This document shows, piece after piece, positions 45,601 to 54,100 of a stretch of 64,000 nt of DNA (the stretch's first letter is position 1; the number at the start of each line of letters is the position of its first letter). This stretch comes from Bacteroidota bacterium. GTDB lineage: Bacteria > Bacteroidota > Bacteroidia > 2-12-FULL-35-15. Position numbers and translations under genes: made by a program. The notes below the pieces were generated by a model. It searched no databases. It saw only the letters and a program-made list of their open reading frames with translations, and had not been told where the DNA came from. Location: NCBI GenBank assembly GCA_025963725.1, contig JAOQAE010000003.1:558001-622000 (forward strand), read 5' to 3'.

Positions 45601-46935
45601 AGGGATGGCTTTATCACCGAATTCAACGCCGCGGCGCAGCGCACCTTCGGCTATGCCGCCGAAGAGGTGATCGGCAAGCATGTAAGCATGCTGTACGAAG
45701 ACCCTCAGCAGCGCATCCGCATCACCGATGAGGAGCTGTATAAAAAAGGCGTGTACTCAGGGGAAGTGTACAACATCCGCAAGAACGGCGAACGCTTTGT
45801 AGCCTTCCTCTCCGCCTCGGTGCTGAAGAATGATGCCGGCGAAATAGTAGGTGCAATGGGTGTTTCCCGTGATATTTCGGAGCTTAAGCAGGCGGAGGAA
45901 CAGTTAAGGGCGCAGTCGGCAAAGCTCAATGCCGTGTTCGAAAGCAGCTCTCACCTCATCTGGACGCTCGATACCAATCTTTGCCTCACCTCCTTCAACC
46001 AGAACTACGCACGTTTTTTTAAGGCGCATTACGGGAAGGATGTGCATGAGGGCCTCAACATGGCTTCAGGCGATATGGTGAGCAGCAGCGAATACAACAC
46101 TTTCTGGGTGCAGAAGGATAAGGCCGTGCTTCGCGGCGAGCGACAGCATTTCGAAACAAAGCTCATCGACAGGCATGGGAATACCATCTGGCGCGAAATT
46201 TATCTGAATCCTATATTCGATGAGAACGGAGCGGTGCGTGAAATTTCCGGCATCGGGAATGACATAACGGAAAAGAAGCTGGCGGAAGAAAAGATCAGGC
46301 AGTCGCTCCAGGAAAAGGAAGTGCTGCTCAAGGAAGTGCATCACCGCGTGAAGAACAACCTGCAGGTGATCTCCAGCATCCTTAACCTGCAATCGTCGTA
46401 CGTGAAGGACCAGGGAACGCTTAACATACTGAAGGAAAGCCAGAACAGGATCAAATCGATGGCATTTATCCACGAAAGCCTGTACCAGACCAAGGATTTT
46501 TCGAGCATAAATTTCTCCGAGTATGTTGTAAATCTTTCCCATAACCTGATCCAGTCGTACTCGAACTTTGACAATGAAATAAAATTAAATCTTGACATTC
46601 AAAATGTTTTTCTTAATTTAGACCTTGCGATTCCATGCGGATTGATCATCAATGAGATCGTATCCAACGCATTAAAATACGCATTTGTCGATAAAACGGG
46701 GGATTGCGAGGTGTCCGTAAAAATGGCCCTCTCGGACGAGAACCTGGTGCTTGAAGTAGCTGATAACGGGATAGGGCTTCCAAAAGAGATTGATTACAGA
46801 AATACTCAGTCGCTGGGACTACAATTAGTTGTAACTTTGACCGATCAATTGAATGGTACAATTGAGATGGATGCAGCCCACGGAACAAAATATACCATCA
46901 TATTTAAACAGAATCAAGTAAAAAACAGGATATAA
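42676..46935 (+). CDS. nine-PAS-domain cytoplasmic sensor histidine kinase (HisKA_2 type)
   Basis: A 1419-residue soluble kinase without membrane helices. After a basic coiled start, nine PAS/PAC units can be counted, most ending in DIT.RK or similar: about residues 37-155, 156-288, 290-415, 417-550, 553-668, 670-797, 798-925, 952-1075 and 1077-1205. They are followed by a HisKA_2 dimerisation domain ([20 protein letters not shown], phospho-His near 1222) and a HATPase domain with [12 protein letters not shown] and DNGIGLP. PAS units 2 and 4 carry nearly identical openings (EEKFRMLA). The LytTR regulator gene begins two bases after the stop and is the likely phosphorylation partner. Confidence 0.93.
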   Translation: MSLSSKTKAQLIAEVKKLQRKLELTEKKKAVAPAAAKERPWMSVFKHSGNTVAVVDKNFNVVDVNKTSRGRKKSAVLGKKAYDLAFPESRDTIKKAIGAVFKTGKAQEYITRAYSLSGKPAIFSCKATPLYENKKISLVIVEATNITREIEAQEQLSQNEEKFRMLAQNAADIIFRYRTYPDFACEYISPSVKKITGYSQEEYYQDPTIGMRIIHPEDLHIAEKSNRLIAKAKPKAVLEPVVFRSIRKDKKIVWIESVNKPVHDAKGRMIAIEGITRDITERKKAEDILKQSQENLSQVLNNINELVYYIEFLPEGKKRVKYLSRQIKKVLDVSPAEYAKAGNELVALCHPDDIEKIREVAKELRKTKAPQEFTYRFYHRSKKEYIWIEERITPQIDEAGKHIGNFGLVRDVSDQIHAENQLKESEEKFRMLAENALDVVYRFGLRPVARYEYVSPSIFSISGYTPEEFYADPGLGFKIIHPDDRFLLGDSEKLIFEKKPISNVKEPNIKLRWIRKDGSVVWTETVNTPVRDSEGKIVAIEGISRDITQQKESEERFKILSNATFEGIVFSEHGRIIDANDQFLQMYGYGSIAEIAGKHVIDDFVIESQRSMARKFLRLPKSERYEVQTVRKDGTLMTVETQAQNIPYFGKTIRATVIYNITERKQYELSLRESERTLSTLMNNLPGMAYRCNFDEDWTMMFVSKGCSELTGYRPVDLVNNKKLSYNELIIPEDREKVRRLVMTALEKRKPYVLSYKIKAAKGEIKWVWEKGEGVFSDEGNLLFLEGFIIDATERQKFEVELKRSRENYKSLVDYSPDGVFIHIDGKVVFANPSATKLVGIKNKEEAINYSLFDFLLPEYRALIIERISKVIKGEPQEFIELKIKTLSGEIREVETKPILIKFNGKDAVLTVVHDISTQKQLVREQMRAQIAEETNELLEQEITKRKVIQLQLQESQKYTRLLISSSLDMICASDRDGFITEFNAAAQRTFGYAAEEVIGKHVSMLYEDPQQRIRITDEELYKKGVYSGEVYNIRKNGERFVAFLSASVLKNDAGEIVGAMGVSRDISELKQAEEQLRAQSAKLNAVFESSSHLIWTLDTNLCLTSFNQNYARFFKAHYGKDVHEGLNMASGDMVSSSEYNTFWVQKDKAVLRGERQHFETKLIDRHGNTIWREIYLNPIFDENGAVREISGIGNDITEKKLAEEKIRQSLQEKEVLLKEVHHRVKNNLQVISSILNLQSSYVKDQGTLNILKESQNRIKSMAFIHESLYQTKDFSSINFSEYVVNLSHNLIQSYSNFDNEIKLNLDIQNVFLNLDLAIPCGLIINEIVSNALKYAFVDKTGDCEVSVKMALSDENLVLEVADNGIGLPKEIDYRNTQSLGLQLVVTLTDQLNGTIEMDAAHGTKYTIIFKQNQVKNRI

Positions 46936-46937
46936 AG

Positions 46938-47690
46938 ATGTCAAAAACAAATATTTTAGTAGTTGAAGACGAAAGCATTGTAGCAAAGGATATTCAACAT
47001 AGCTTAAAGAAATTAGGGTATACCGTGGTTGGTATGTGCTCTACCGGCGAGGATGCGATCCGCACCGCGGAAGAGGTGAAGCCCGACCTGGTGCTGATGG
47101 ACATCATGCTCAAAGGCGATATGAGCGGCATCGAGGCTGCCGGGCAGATCCGTGAAAAATTCAACATTCCCGTGATCTATCTTACCGCTTATGCCGATGA
47201 AAGCACGCTGAGCAAGGCAAAGGTGTCCGAGCCCTACGGCTACATCATCAAGCCTTTCAAGGAGATCGACCTGCATACCTCCATCGAAATGGCCATCTAC
47301 AAGCATGAGAAAGAAACAGACGTGAAGAAAGAGCGCGATTTCCTGTATTCCATCGTAGAGAACAAGGAATCGAAGGATATTATCTTCGTGAAATCGAATT
47401 CGCGCCTTGTAAAGGTGAAGACAAGCGATATTTATTACGTGGAGGCGTTGAAGGATTATGTAGTGATCAACACCGCAAATGCACGCTACACCATTCATTC
47501 CACCATGAAGGACATTGAGAAGAAATTGCCGACCAGCGATTTTATTCGCGTTCACCGCTCCTTTATTGTCCGCATTGATAAGATCGTAGCCATCGAGCAG
47601 CCGAACCTCATCCTCGAGGAAGATAAAAAGCTTATCCCGATCGGGGGCTCTTACAAAGACGATCTTTCGAAGCGACTGAACATGGTATAA
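46938..47690 (+). CDS. LytTR-family response regulator
   Basis: A 250-residue two-domain regulator. Residues 1-122 are a receiver domain with the acidic pocket at Glu10/Asp11, the phospho-acceptor Asp55 in LVLMDIML, a Thr in YLTAYAD and a Lys in YIIKPF. Residues about 145-248 form a LytTR DNA-binding domain ([13 protein letters not shown] and [10 protein letters not shown]). The gene lies two bases after the nine-PAS kinase gene, forming a clear two-component pair. A strong terminator follows. Confidence 0.95.
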   Translation: MSKTNILVVEDESIVAKDIQHSLKKLGYTVVGMCSTGEDAIRTAEEVKPDLVLMDIMLKGDMSGIEAAGQIREKFNIPVIYLTAYADESTLSKAKVSEPYGYIIKPFKEIDLHTSIEMAIYKHEKETDVKKERDFLYSIVENKESKDIIFVKSNSRLVKVKTSDIYYVEALKDYVVINTANARYTIHSTMKDIEKKLPTSDFIRVHRSFIVRIDKIVAIEQPNLILEEDKKLIPIGGSYKDDLSKRLNMV

Positions 47691-47709
47691 GCCATTTTAA
47701 ACTTTTAAG

Positions 47710-47742
47710 AAAAGCCATTCATTGATTTGAATGGCTTTTTTT
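47710..47742 (+). terminator. intrinsic terminator after the LytTR regulator
   Basis: AAAGCCATTCA at 47711-47721, a six-base loop, TGAATGGCTTT at 47728-47738, then more T residues. The 11-bp perfect stem with a T-tract starts 20 bases after the stop codon. Confidence 0.88.
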
Positions 47743-47903
47743 ATTGCAGATTGGCAAATTTTTTTACGTAAAAATCCCTGTAGAAAAAAATTCCCGAAAG
47801 TAAAAGTTATCAAAAAACGATCGTAAAATAGCACATTTGGTTCGTTTTTACTCATTAATTAGTTAATATCGCATGAATAACATGAATTAACTGGTATTTG
47901 CCG

Positions 47904-49364
47904 ATGTCGATCCGCGTACAGCTTGCTCTTGGTTTTTTTATTCTCATTCTCATCTTCCTGATAGATTTTGAGGTGAACCAGCGGCTTTCCAACCAGGTCA
48001 TTAAAAACACTACCTACATCAGCAATTCCGAAACCGTGATCCGGAACTCCAATATCCTGCACAAGGATATCATCGAGATGCAAAGCGGCTTCCGCGGTTT
48101 TCTCCTCACGGGCCAGGATGTATTCCTCGAGCCCTATTATGAAGGGCTGAGAAGCGTGCCCGTTCTCGTAAAGGACCAGTCAAAGCTGTTGTCGGAAGGC
48201 CAGCGGAAGAAGCTCATGCTCATCGACTCGCTTCACCTGGAATGGATCGAATATGCAAACTTGCTGATATCAAGCAAGCTCGATACGTTTCCCGAAGCAA
48301 GCACCAAATACCAGAAGCTCTTCAACACAAAGTTCAGGGCCGAAGTGGGAAAAAAGCTGAATGACCGCATCCATAATTTATTCCTGGAGATGGATAACAG
48401 CGAGTACCAGATCAGGCAGGAAAGAAGGGCAGCATTGCAGGAAACGTTGCGGAATACAAAAACCATCACGCTTACGCTCACCATGGCCTCAATAGTGCTT
48501 GCGCTCCTCTCCAGCTTTTATTTTGTGCGGCTCATCACAAAGAGGATCTCTAAAATGGTGAAGCTGGCGGAAGCTGTGTCGAAAGGCGAGTTCAGGACCA
48601 TCGAGGATGATAAGCACGATGAGCTCAACAAGCTGGCGATCTCGCTCAACCGGATGTCGCAAACGCTCAAGAAGAACTTTACGGAGCTTACCAAGAAGAA
48701 CAGCGAGCTCGACCAGTTCGCCTACGTGGTATCACACGATCTCAAGGCGCCTTTGCGCGGCATCGCCAACATTATTTCATGGATAGAGGAAGATCACGAA
48801 AAGGATACAACGCCCGAGATCAGGAAGAACCTTGCCCTCATCAAAGGAAGGACCTCGCGGCTCGAAAACATGATCAACGGCTTGCTGGAATATGCAAGGG
48901 TAGGCAAGGTGCGCAAGGGCCTGGAGAAAGTGAATGTGAGCTTATTGCTGCAGGAGGTGATCGACCTGCTGGTGCCGCAGAATTTTAATGTGATAATAGA
49001 AGGCGATATGCCGGAGCTTGTTACCGAAAGGCTGCACATTCAGCAGGTATTCTCAAACCTCATCAGTAACGCCGTTAAGTATAACGATAAGGCGAAGCCC
49101 ACCATCGTGATCGGCGCAAAGGAGGAACAAAGCCACTACCGCTTTTCGGTTGCCGATAACGGAAAGGGCATTGAAAAGCAATATTTTGAAAAGATCTTTG
49201 TTATATTCCAAACGCTGCAGGAGCGCGATGCATTCGAAAGCACAGGCGTAGGGCTTGCGATAGTGAAGAAGATAATTGAAGATCATAAAGGTTCCATTAC
49301 CGTGGAGTCGGTTCCCGGCGAAGGCACAGAATTTAGATTTACCTGGCCGAAAAATGAGCTATAG
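47904..49364 (+). CDS. CHASE3-type membrane histidine kinase
   Basis: A 486-residue kinase with one helix near residues 5-24, a CHASE3-like extracytoplasmic domain (about 30-175, with MQSGFRGFLLTGQDVFLEPY) and a second helix near 188-210. A HAMP region (about 210-265) leads to HisKA with SHDLKAPLRGI (His near 278) and a HATPase domain (NLISNAVKYN, DNGKGIE, GVGLAIVKKI). The SHDLKAPLR variant is typical of bacteriophytochrome-like kinases that pair with Rcp-type regulators, and such a regulator gene lies 22 bases downstream. The ATG at 47904 is used rather than an upstream TTG. Confidence 0.92.
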   Translation: MSIRVQLALGFFILILIFLIDFEVNQRLSNQVIKNTTYISNSETVIRNSNILHKDIIEMQSGFRGFLLTGQDVFLEPYYEGLRSVPVLVKDQSKLLSEGQRKKLMLIDSLHLEWIEYANLLISSKLDTFPEASTKYQKLFNTKFRAEVGKKLNDRIHNLFLEMDNSEYQIRQERRAALQETLRNTKTITLTLTMASIVLALLSSFYFVRLITKRISKMVKLAEAVSKGEFRTIEDDKHDELNKLAISLNRMSQTLKKNFTELTKKNSELDQFAYVVSHDLKAPLRGIANIISWIEEDHEKDTTPEIRKNLALIKGRTSRLENMINGLLEYARVGKVRKGLEKVNVSLLLQEVIDLLVPQNFNVIIEGDMPELVTERLHIQQVFSNLISNAVKYNDKAKPTIVIGAKEEQSHYRFSVADNGKGIEKQYFEKIFVIFQTLQERDAFESTGVGLAIVKKIIEDHKGSITVESVPGEGTEFRFTWPKNEL

Positions 49365-49386
49365 TAAACGATAAACCATTTTTAAG

Positions 49387-49785
49387 ATGAAGCAAAAAAC
49401 AATTCTTTTGGTTGAAGATGATTACCTGGATGTGGAGAGTGTGAAGCGCTCCTTAAAAAAGAGCAATATTCCCCATACGCTGCATGTGGCGCACAATGGA
49501 GTGGATGCAATTGAAATGCTTACGCGGGAAACAGACAAGGTTTCGCCGGATGTGATCCTGCTCGACATAAACATGCCTAAAATGAACGGGCTGGAATTCC
49601 TGGGGATCGTGAAAAGCTATTACAGCCTGAAGAATATAAAAATATTCATCATCACCACTTCGGCAGAAGAGTACGATAAAATGGCGGCGCATAACCTCGG
49701 CGTTACCGGCTATATCCTGAAGCCGCTGGATCTTAAGAATACAAAAGCGGGCGATACTCAGAAATTACTGGCAGAGCTTTGCTGA
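49387..49785 (+). CDS. Rcp1-type single-domain response regulator
   Basis: A 132-residue receiver domain without an output domain. It has the acidic pocket (Glu10, Asp11, Asp12), the phospho-acceptor Asp60 in VILLDINMPKMNG, FIITTSAEEYD with the conserved Thr/Ser, and a Lys in YILKPL. The extended DINMPKMNGLEFL with an insertion before it is typical of Rcp1-like regulators that work with phytochrome-type kinases. It follows the CHASE3 kinase gene by 22 bases. Its stop codon directly abuts the stop codon of the convergent rnr gene. Confidence 0.93.
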   Translation: MKQKTILLVEDDYLDVESVKRSLKKSNIPHTLHVAHNGVDAIEMLTRETDKVSPDVILLDINMPKMNGLEFLGIVKSYYSLKNIKIFIITTSAEEYDKMAAHNLGVTGYILKPLDLKNTKAGDTQKLLAELC

Positions 49786-52230
49786 TCAGATCTCGAAGCC
49801 CCATTCATCATTAAAGGTCCGTCCCTTCGAATCTTTTTTACCCTCTTTGCCTTTCGTTTCCTTGCTTTCCTCTGCTTTCTTCTGAAAACGCTCGTTCCGC
49901 GGGCGGTCATCCGCCGGCTCTTCCTTTTTTGCCGGCTCTTTAGTGTCCTCCCTGTTGTTCTTCCTGCTGCCCTGCCTTCTTGAATTACGTGAACCGGATC
50001 GTGAATCAGATTGGGAATCTGGCCTTGACTCCTGAGAGGAGCTGCCTTTTCCTTTATTCATATCGCCGAATTCCACCAATGCAAAATCCAGCTGCTTTTT
50101 CACAAGGTCGGCGCGCTTCACTTCAATCCTCACTTCATCGCCCAGCGTAAGCACCCTGCCGTATTTTTTACCGCGCATGCAGTAGTTATCCTCATCAAAG
50201 AAATAGCTGTCGTCCGTCATGTCGCGCTGGCGGATCATGCCTTCGCAATGGTTTTCCGTGATCTCCACGAAGATGCCCCATTCCGTAACGCCGGAGATCT
50301 TCCCGTCGAATTCCTGTCCGATCTTGTCTTTCAGGAATTGCACCTGCTTGTATTTGATGGAAGAACGTTCCGCATCAGCGGCCAGCTTCTCCATTTCCGA
50401 TGAATGCTTGCAGTCCTGCTCCAGCTGTTCCGCATCGGCGCTTTTTCCTCCGTCGAGGTAATGCTGCACAAGGCGGTGCACCATCACATCCGGGTAACGG
50501 CGGATGGGAGAGGTAAAGTGGGTGTAATATTCAAAGCCGAGCCCGTAATGGCCGATGTTCTTGGTAGTATAAATGGCTTTCGCCATGGTGCGGATCGCCA
50601 GCAGCTCGATCACTCCCGCTTCCTTCTTTTCATTTACATCTTTCAGGAGCTTGTTCATGGAGTCGGCCACAGCTTTTTCATTCTGCGTGTTCAGCTTATA
50701 GCCGAATTTTCCTACAAACTCGGCGAAGCTCGCCAGCTTATCGGGGTTCGGCTTATCGTGCACGCGGTATACGAATGCGCGCTGTCCTTTTTCCCTCAGC
50801 ACCTGCGTCGATTCTTTCCGCGGGGTTTGCATTCCTACAAACTCGGCCACCTTGCGGTTGGCAAGCAGCATGAAATCTTCGATCAGCTGGTTCGAATCCT
50901 TTGCGATCTTGAAATAAACGCCCGTAGGGTTTCCTGCTTCATCGAGGTGGAATTTCACTTCCATTTTTTCGAAGGCGATGCTGCCTTTTTTAAAGCGGTT
51001 GGTACGCAGGATCTTCGAAAGTCGGTCCAGCGTGAGGATCTCCTCTGAAAATTCGCCTTCGCCGGTTTCTATGATCTCCTGCGCCTGCTCGTAGGTAAAG
51101 CGCTTGTCGGAATTGATCACCGTGCGGCCGATCCATTCCTGCACCACCTCTGCCTCGTCGGTCATTTCAAATACGGCGGAGAAGCACAGCTTTTCCTCGT
51201 TCGGGCGGAGGGAGCAAACGTTGTTTGATAAAATTTCGGGAAGCATCGGAACTACCCTGTCTACAAGGTAAACAGAGGTTGCGCGGCTGATCGCTTCCTT
51301 GTCGATCATGGAGCCCGGCTTCACATAATGGCTTACATCGGCAATGTGCACGCCGATCTCCCAGTTGCCGTTCTCCAGCTTCCTGATCGATAAGGCATCA
51401 TCAAAATCCTTCGCATCCACGGGGTCGATCGTAAAGGTGGTGATCTTCCTGAAATCTTTCCGTTTGGCGATCTCTTCCTCCGTGATCTCGATAGGGATCA
51501 GGTCGGCAGCGCGTTCCACATCCTTCGGGAAATGGTAAGGCAATCCGTACTCGGCAAGGATCGCATGCATCTCCGTGTTGTTATCGCCCACATCGCCAAG
51601 CACTTCCGAGATCTCCCCGATGGGGTTCACGCCGTTCTTCGGCCATTCCGTGATTTTAGCGATAGCTTTCTGCCCGTCTTTTGCCCCGTTCAGCTTCTCG
51701 AGCGGGATGTAAATATCAACGTGCATTTTGTTGTTGCTCGGCACCAGGAAGGCAAAGCGCGGCGAAAGCTGCACGGTTCCTACAAATTCGGTCTTCGCAC
51801 GCTCCATGATCTCCACGATCTCGCCTTCCTGCTTGCCCTTTTTCTTTGGGTAAAGCAATACACGCACAATGTCGCCATGCAGCGCATTCTTCGTTTTGCG
51901 CTGGTTCACCAGCACATCGTCCTCCGATTCCTCGGAAATGATATAAGCGGTTCCGGAAGCGGTCATATCCACCTTGCCGGTAATGAAGCGTTCTGTCGAT
52001 TTCAGCTTGAATTTTCCGCGTTCCACCTGCGATACTGCGTCGTTGGTTTCGAGCTCCTCCAGGATGGCCGTGATGAGCATGCGCTGCGAATGGTCGGTGA
52101 TATTTAACTCGGAGGCTATTTGCTTGTAATTAAAGCTCTTACTGGGGTTTTTGCTGAGTACATTCAGTATTTCCTCGAAAAAATGACTCTTTTTCTTTCC
52201 CTGCTTTTGGCTTTTAAATTTCTTTCCCAT
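49786..52230 (-). CDS. rnr: ribonuclease R
   Basis: An 814-residue 3'-5' exoribonuclease that degrades structured RNA. An N-terminal winged-helix part (about residues 10-75) is followed by cold-shock/OB domains (about 80-240). The RNB catalytic domain (about 255-590) has the metal-binding aspartates in TIDPVDAKDFDDALS. An S1 domain follows (about 630-715, GQEFDGKISGVTEWGIFVEI). The C-terminal tail of about 90 residues is highly charged (Ser/Arg/Lys/Glu-rich), as in other RNase R proteins. The stop codon abuts that of the convergent Rcp-type regulator. Confidence 0.95.
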   Translation of the reverse strand: MGKKFKSQKQGKKKSHFFEEILNVLSKNPSKSFNYKQIASELNITDHSQRMLITAILEELETNDAVSQVERGKFKLKSTERFITGKVDMTASGTAYIISEESEDDVLVNQRKTKNALHGDIVRVLLYPKKKGKQEGEIVEIMERAKTEFVGTVQLSPRFAFLVPSNNKMHVDIYIPLEKLNGAKDGQKAIAKITEWPKNGVNPIGEISEVLGDVGDNNTEMHAILAEYGLPYHFPKDVERAADLIPIEITEEEIAKRKDFRKITTFTIDPVDAKDFDDALSIRKLENGNWEIGVHIADVSHYVKPGSMIDKEAISRATSVYLVDRVVPMLPEILSNNVCSLRPNEEKLCFSAVFEMTDEAEVVQEWIGRTVINSDKRFTYEQAQEIIETGEGEFSEEILTLDRLSKILRTNRFKKGSIAFEKMEVKFHLDEAGNPTGVYFKIAKDSNQLIEDFMLLANRKVAEFVGMQTPRKESTQVLREKGQRAFVYRVHDKPNPDKLASFAEFVGKFGYKLNTQNEKAVADSMNKLLKDVNEKKEAGVIELLAIRTMAKAIYTTKNIGHYGLGFEYYTHFTSPIRRYPDVMVHRLVQHYLDGGKSADAEQLEQDCKHSSEMEKLAADAERSSIKYKQVQFLKDKIGQEFDGKISGVTEWGIFVEITENHCEGMIRQRDMTDDSYFFDEDNYCMRGKKYGRVLTLGDEVRIEVKRADLVKKQLDFALVEFGDMNKGKGSSSQESRPDSQSDSRSGSRNSRRQGSRKNNREDTKEPAKKEEPADDRPRNERFQKKAEESKETKGKEGKKDSKGRTFNDEWGFEI

Positions 52231-52300
52231 TCTTCAAAAGTGCTATTGTTTTTGGTTAAATAAACATTTGTTGATAAAAAATAAAAATTTCATACGCTGT

Positions 52301-52326
52301 GCAACCAAATGTTGCAACTTTGTGTC
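52301..52326 (+). promoter_or_regulatory. candidate ECF-type promoter of the sigma factor gene
   Basis: GCAACC at 52301-52306, 16 bases, then TGTC at 52323-52326. An AAC-containing -35 with a GTC-type -10 is the usual form of ECF-sigma promoters, and there is no TAnnTTTG element here. Autoregulation by the encoded sigma factor is therefore likely. GCAAC/GTTGC (52301-52315) also forms a small dyad. The start would lie about 15 bases before the ATG at 52347. Confidence 0.5.
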
Positions 52327-52346
52327 TGAACTATTAGACAAACGTT

Positions 52347-52877
52347 ATGACCGATGAGCAAATAGTACAAGGGTGCATTAAAAAAGATGCCATTGCTCAA
52401 AGGCACCTGTACGAACGTTTCTCGAGGAAGATGATGGGAGTGTGCCTCCGGTACTGCGATAATCACGAGGAGGCCGAGGATGTGGTGCAGAACGGCTTCG
52501 TAAGCGTGTTTCAGAACATCGAAACATTCAGGGGTTCGGGATCGCTGGAGGGATGGATCAGAAAGATAATGGTCAACACGGCGCTGACCAATATCCGGAA
52601 AAATAAAAAACTGAAACAAAACATAGAGCTGGAGAGTGTCGAATTCATGCTTCCTTCAAGCAACTATATGAGCGAAAGCTTTGCTGCGAAGGACCTGCTG
52701 AAGATCATACAAACGCTTCCCACCGGGTTCAGGACTGTATTTAACCTGTATGCTATTGAAGGCTACTCTCATAAGGAAATAGGTGATATGCTCGGGATCT
52801 CGGAAGGAACCTCCAAATCCCAATACTCAAGGGCCAAAGCTCATTTACAAAAAATTATCCCGATAGACAGGGAGTGA
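52347..52877 (+). CDS. ECF-family RNA polymerase sigma factor
   Basis: A 176-residue sigma-70 factor of the extracytoplasmic-function group. Region 2 is at about residues 12-85 (DNHEEAEDVVQNGFVSVFQN, then GSLEGWIRKIMVNTALTNIRK) and region 4 at about 112-168 (FRTVFNLYAIEGYSHKEIGD, then GISEGTSKSQYSRAKAHLQK). The next gene starts four bases after its stop and encodes a membrane protein with the N terminus of a putative sigma-binding protein, so the two form a regulatory pair (inference). Confidence 0.95.
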   Translation: MTDEQIVQGCIKKDAIAQRHLYERFSRKMMGVCLRYCDNHEEAEDVVQNGFVSVFQNIETFRGSGSLEGWIRKIMVNTALTNIRKNKKLKQNIELESVEFMLPSSNYMSESFAAKDLLKIIQTLPTGFRTVFNLYAIEGYSHKEIGDMLGISEGTSKSQYSRAKAHLQKIIPIDRE

Positions 52878-52881
52878 CATT

Positions 52882-53859
52882 ATGAAGAAAAACGATATTG
52901 AAGATCTGTTCAAGGACTCATTCGAGAATTTTGAAGCAGAAGTAAGTCCGGGAGTATGGTCAAATATACAGACAGCCCTCAAGGGTGTCGGCATCGGGCT
53001 TTTGGGAAAAGCATTGCTCAATAAGATCGGCACCAACACCATTGTGGCTGTGATCTCTTCCGCGGCAGCTGTGATCAGTACCGTGGTGATCATGAACTGG
53101 GGAAGTAAGCCGCACACCAAGCCTGTGGCCGAAAGTGCCCCGGCGCCAAAAACCGTTGTTGAAAAGCCGAAGCCTGTAGCTGCCGATGAGATAAAAGAAT
53201 TCTTATCGACCGGAAAGCCTGCCAATTCCACGCCGCAGCCTGCCGTTAAAGCGGAAAATACGCAAAGTGAAGCGCCCGATAAAGGCACCATCACCATTAA
53301 AAAAGAAAAGATCAACGAAGTGCTCAGCGAGTATTCCAATCTTGCCGTGGCCTCCATCTCCGCAACCCCTATCGGCGGCACTGTGCCGCTTATTGTTAAC
53401 GTTTCCAACGGCGGCACCGGGAAGATCAATAAATGGTACTTCGGCGACGGACAAAAAGAAACAGGCCTTAATCCTGTGCACATATACGATGTTCCCGGCG
53501 TTTACACGATCGTGCTCTCTTCCATCGGCGCTGATGGCAAAACCTCCCTCGACAGCGTAAAAATTGAAGTGACCGGAAACTCGTCCATTTCATCAATACC
53601 CACCACCTTTTCACCGAACGGCGACGGGGAGATCGATGTATTCAAATTCAACAGCCAGGATATCTCTAACATGGATGTTGTGATCTTCGATAAAAGCGGA
53701 AAAACCATTTATAAATGGCAGGGCACAAAAGGACAATGGGATGGAAAAGATCTCAGCGGCAAGCCCGCTAAGGAAGGAACCTATTTTTACATTGTGAACG
53801 CAGTAGGCCTTGATGGCAAAAAATTCGATCAAAAAGGAAGAATAAACCTTACCAGGTAA
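52882..53859 (+). CDS. single-pass membrane protein with anti-sigma-like N terminus, PKD domain and CHU_C domain
   Basis: A 325-residue protein. Residues 1-48 are cytoplasmic and begin with IEDLFKDSFENFEAEVSPGVW, a pattern seen at the start of many Bacteroidota proteins encoded after ECF sigma genes. One membrane helix follows (about 50-74), then a Pro/Ala/Lys-rich linker (75-150), a PKD-like domain (about 155-232, KWYFGDGQKE) and a C-terminal CHU_C/type B-like domain (about 235-325; FSPNGDGEIDVF, WDGKDLSG, GTYFYIVNAVGLDGKKF). There is no cleavable signal peptide. The cargo-like domain would therefore remain in the periplasm, tethered to the inner membrane, which is odd for a T9SS substrate and suggests sensing of the T9SS or envelope state (inference). 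Confidence 0.82.
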   Translation: MKKNDIEDLFKDSFENFEAEVSPGVWSNIQTALKGVGIGLLGKALLNKIGTNTIVAVISSAAAVISTVVIMNWGSKPHTKPVAESAPAPKTVVEKPKPVAADEIKEFLSTGKPANSTPQPAVKAENTQSEAPDKGTITIKKEKINEVLSEYSNLAVASISATPIGGTVPLIVNVSNGGTGKINKWYFGDGQKETGLNPVHIYDVPGVYTIVLSSIGADGKTSLDSVKIEVTGNSSISSIPTTFSPNGDGEIDVFKFNSQDISNMDVVIFDKSGKTIYKWQGTKGQWDGKDLSGKPAKEGTYFYIVNAVGLDGKKFDQKGRINLTR

Positions 53860-53879
53860 TAAAATAAGCTCAATCAGAA

Positions 53880-53918
53880 TACGCTCCAGGTGTTGTACCC
53901 TTACATCCCTGGAGCGTA
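53880..53918 (+). repeat. 11-bp inverted repeat after the sigma operon
   Basis: TACGCTCCAGG at 53880-53890 and CCTGGAGCGTA at 53908-53918 are perfect inverted arms around a 17-base loop. There is no T-tract right after it, so it is a weak terminator or a different structural element. It begins 20 bases after the stop of the CHU_C membrane protein. Confidence 0.55.
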
Positions 53919-53923
53919 CTGAA

Positions 53924-54042
53924 TTTTCACCCAACAGCGATGGGCCGCAAACAAATTGGCGCCTGCCGGCATTTACACCTATACAATTACAGCAGAAGGC
54001 ATTGATGGAAAAAAGTTCAGCCAAAAGGTGAAATTAACTTAG
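53924..54042 (+). pseudogene. decayed fragment of a second CHU_C domain
   Basis: Bases 53924-53944 read FSPNSDG, the start motif of CHU_C domains. From 53959, in another frame, the bases read APAGIYTYTITAEGIDGKKF and then SQKVKLT before a TAG at 54040. This parallels the end of the intact upstream gene (GTYFYIVNAVGLDGKKF). The middle of the domain is missing and the frame is shifted. The fragment is most simply the remains of a tandem duplicate of the upstream gene's 3' end. No start or promoter is visible. Confidence 0.75.
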
Positions 54043-54100
54043 TCAGACAGGCGCTTTTTTTTGTACTTTTATCCCCGTTAACATAAAAAAATCAGATTGA

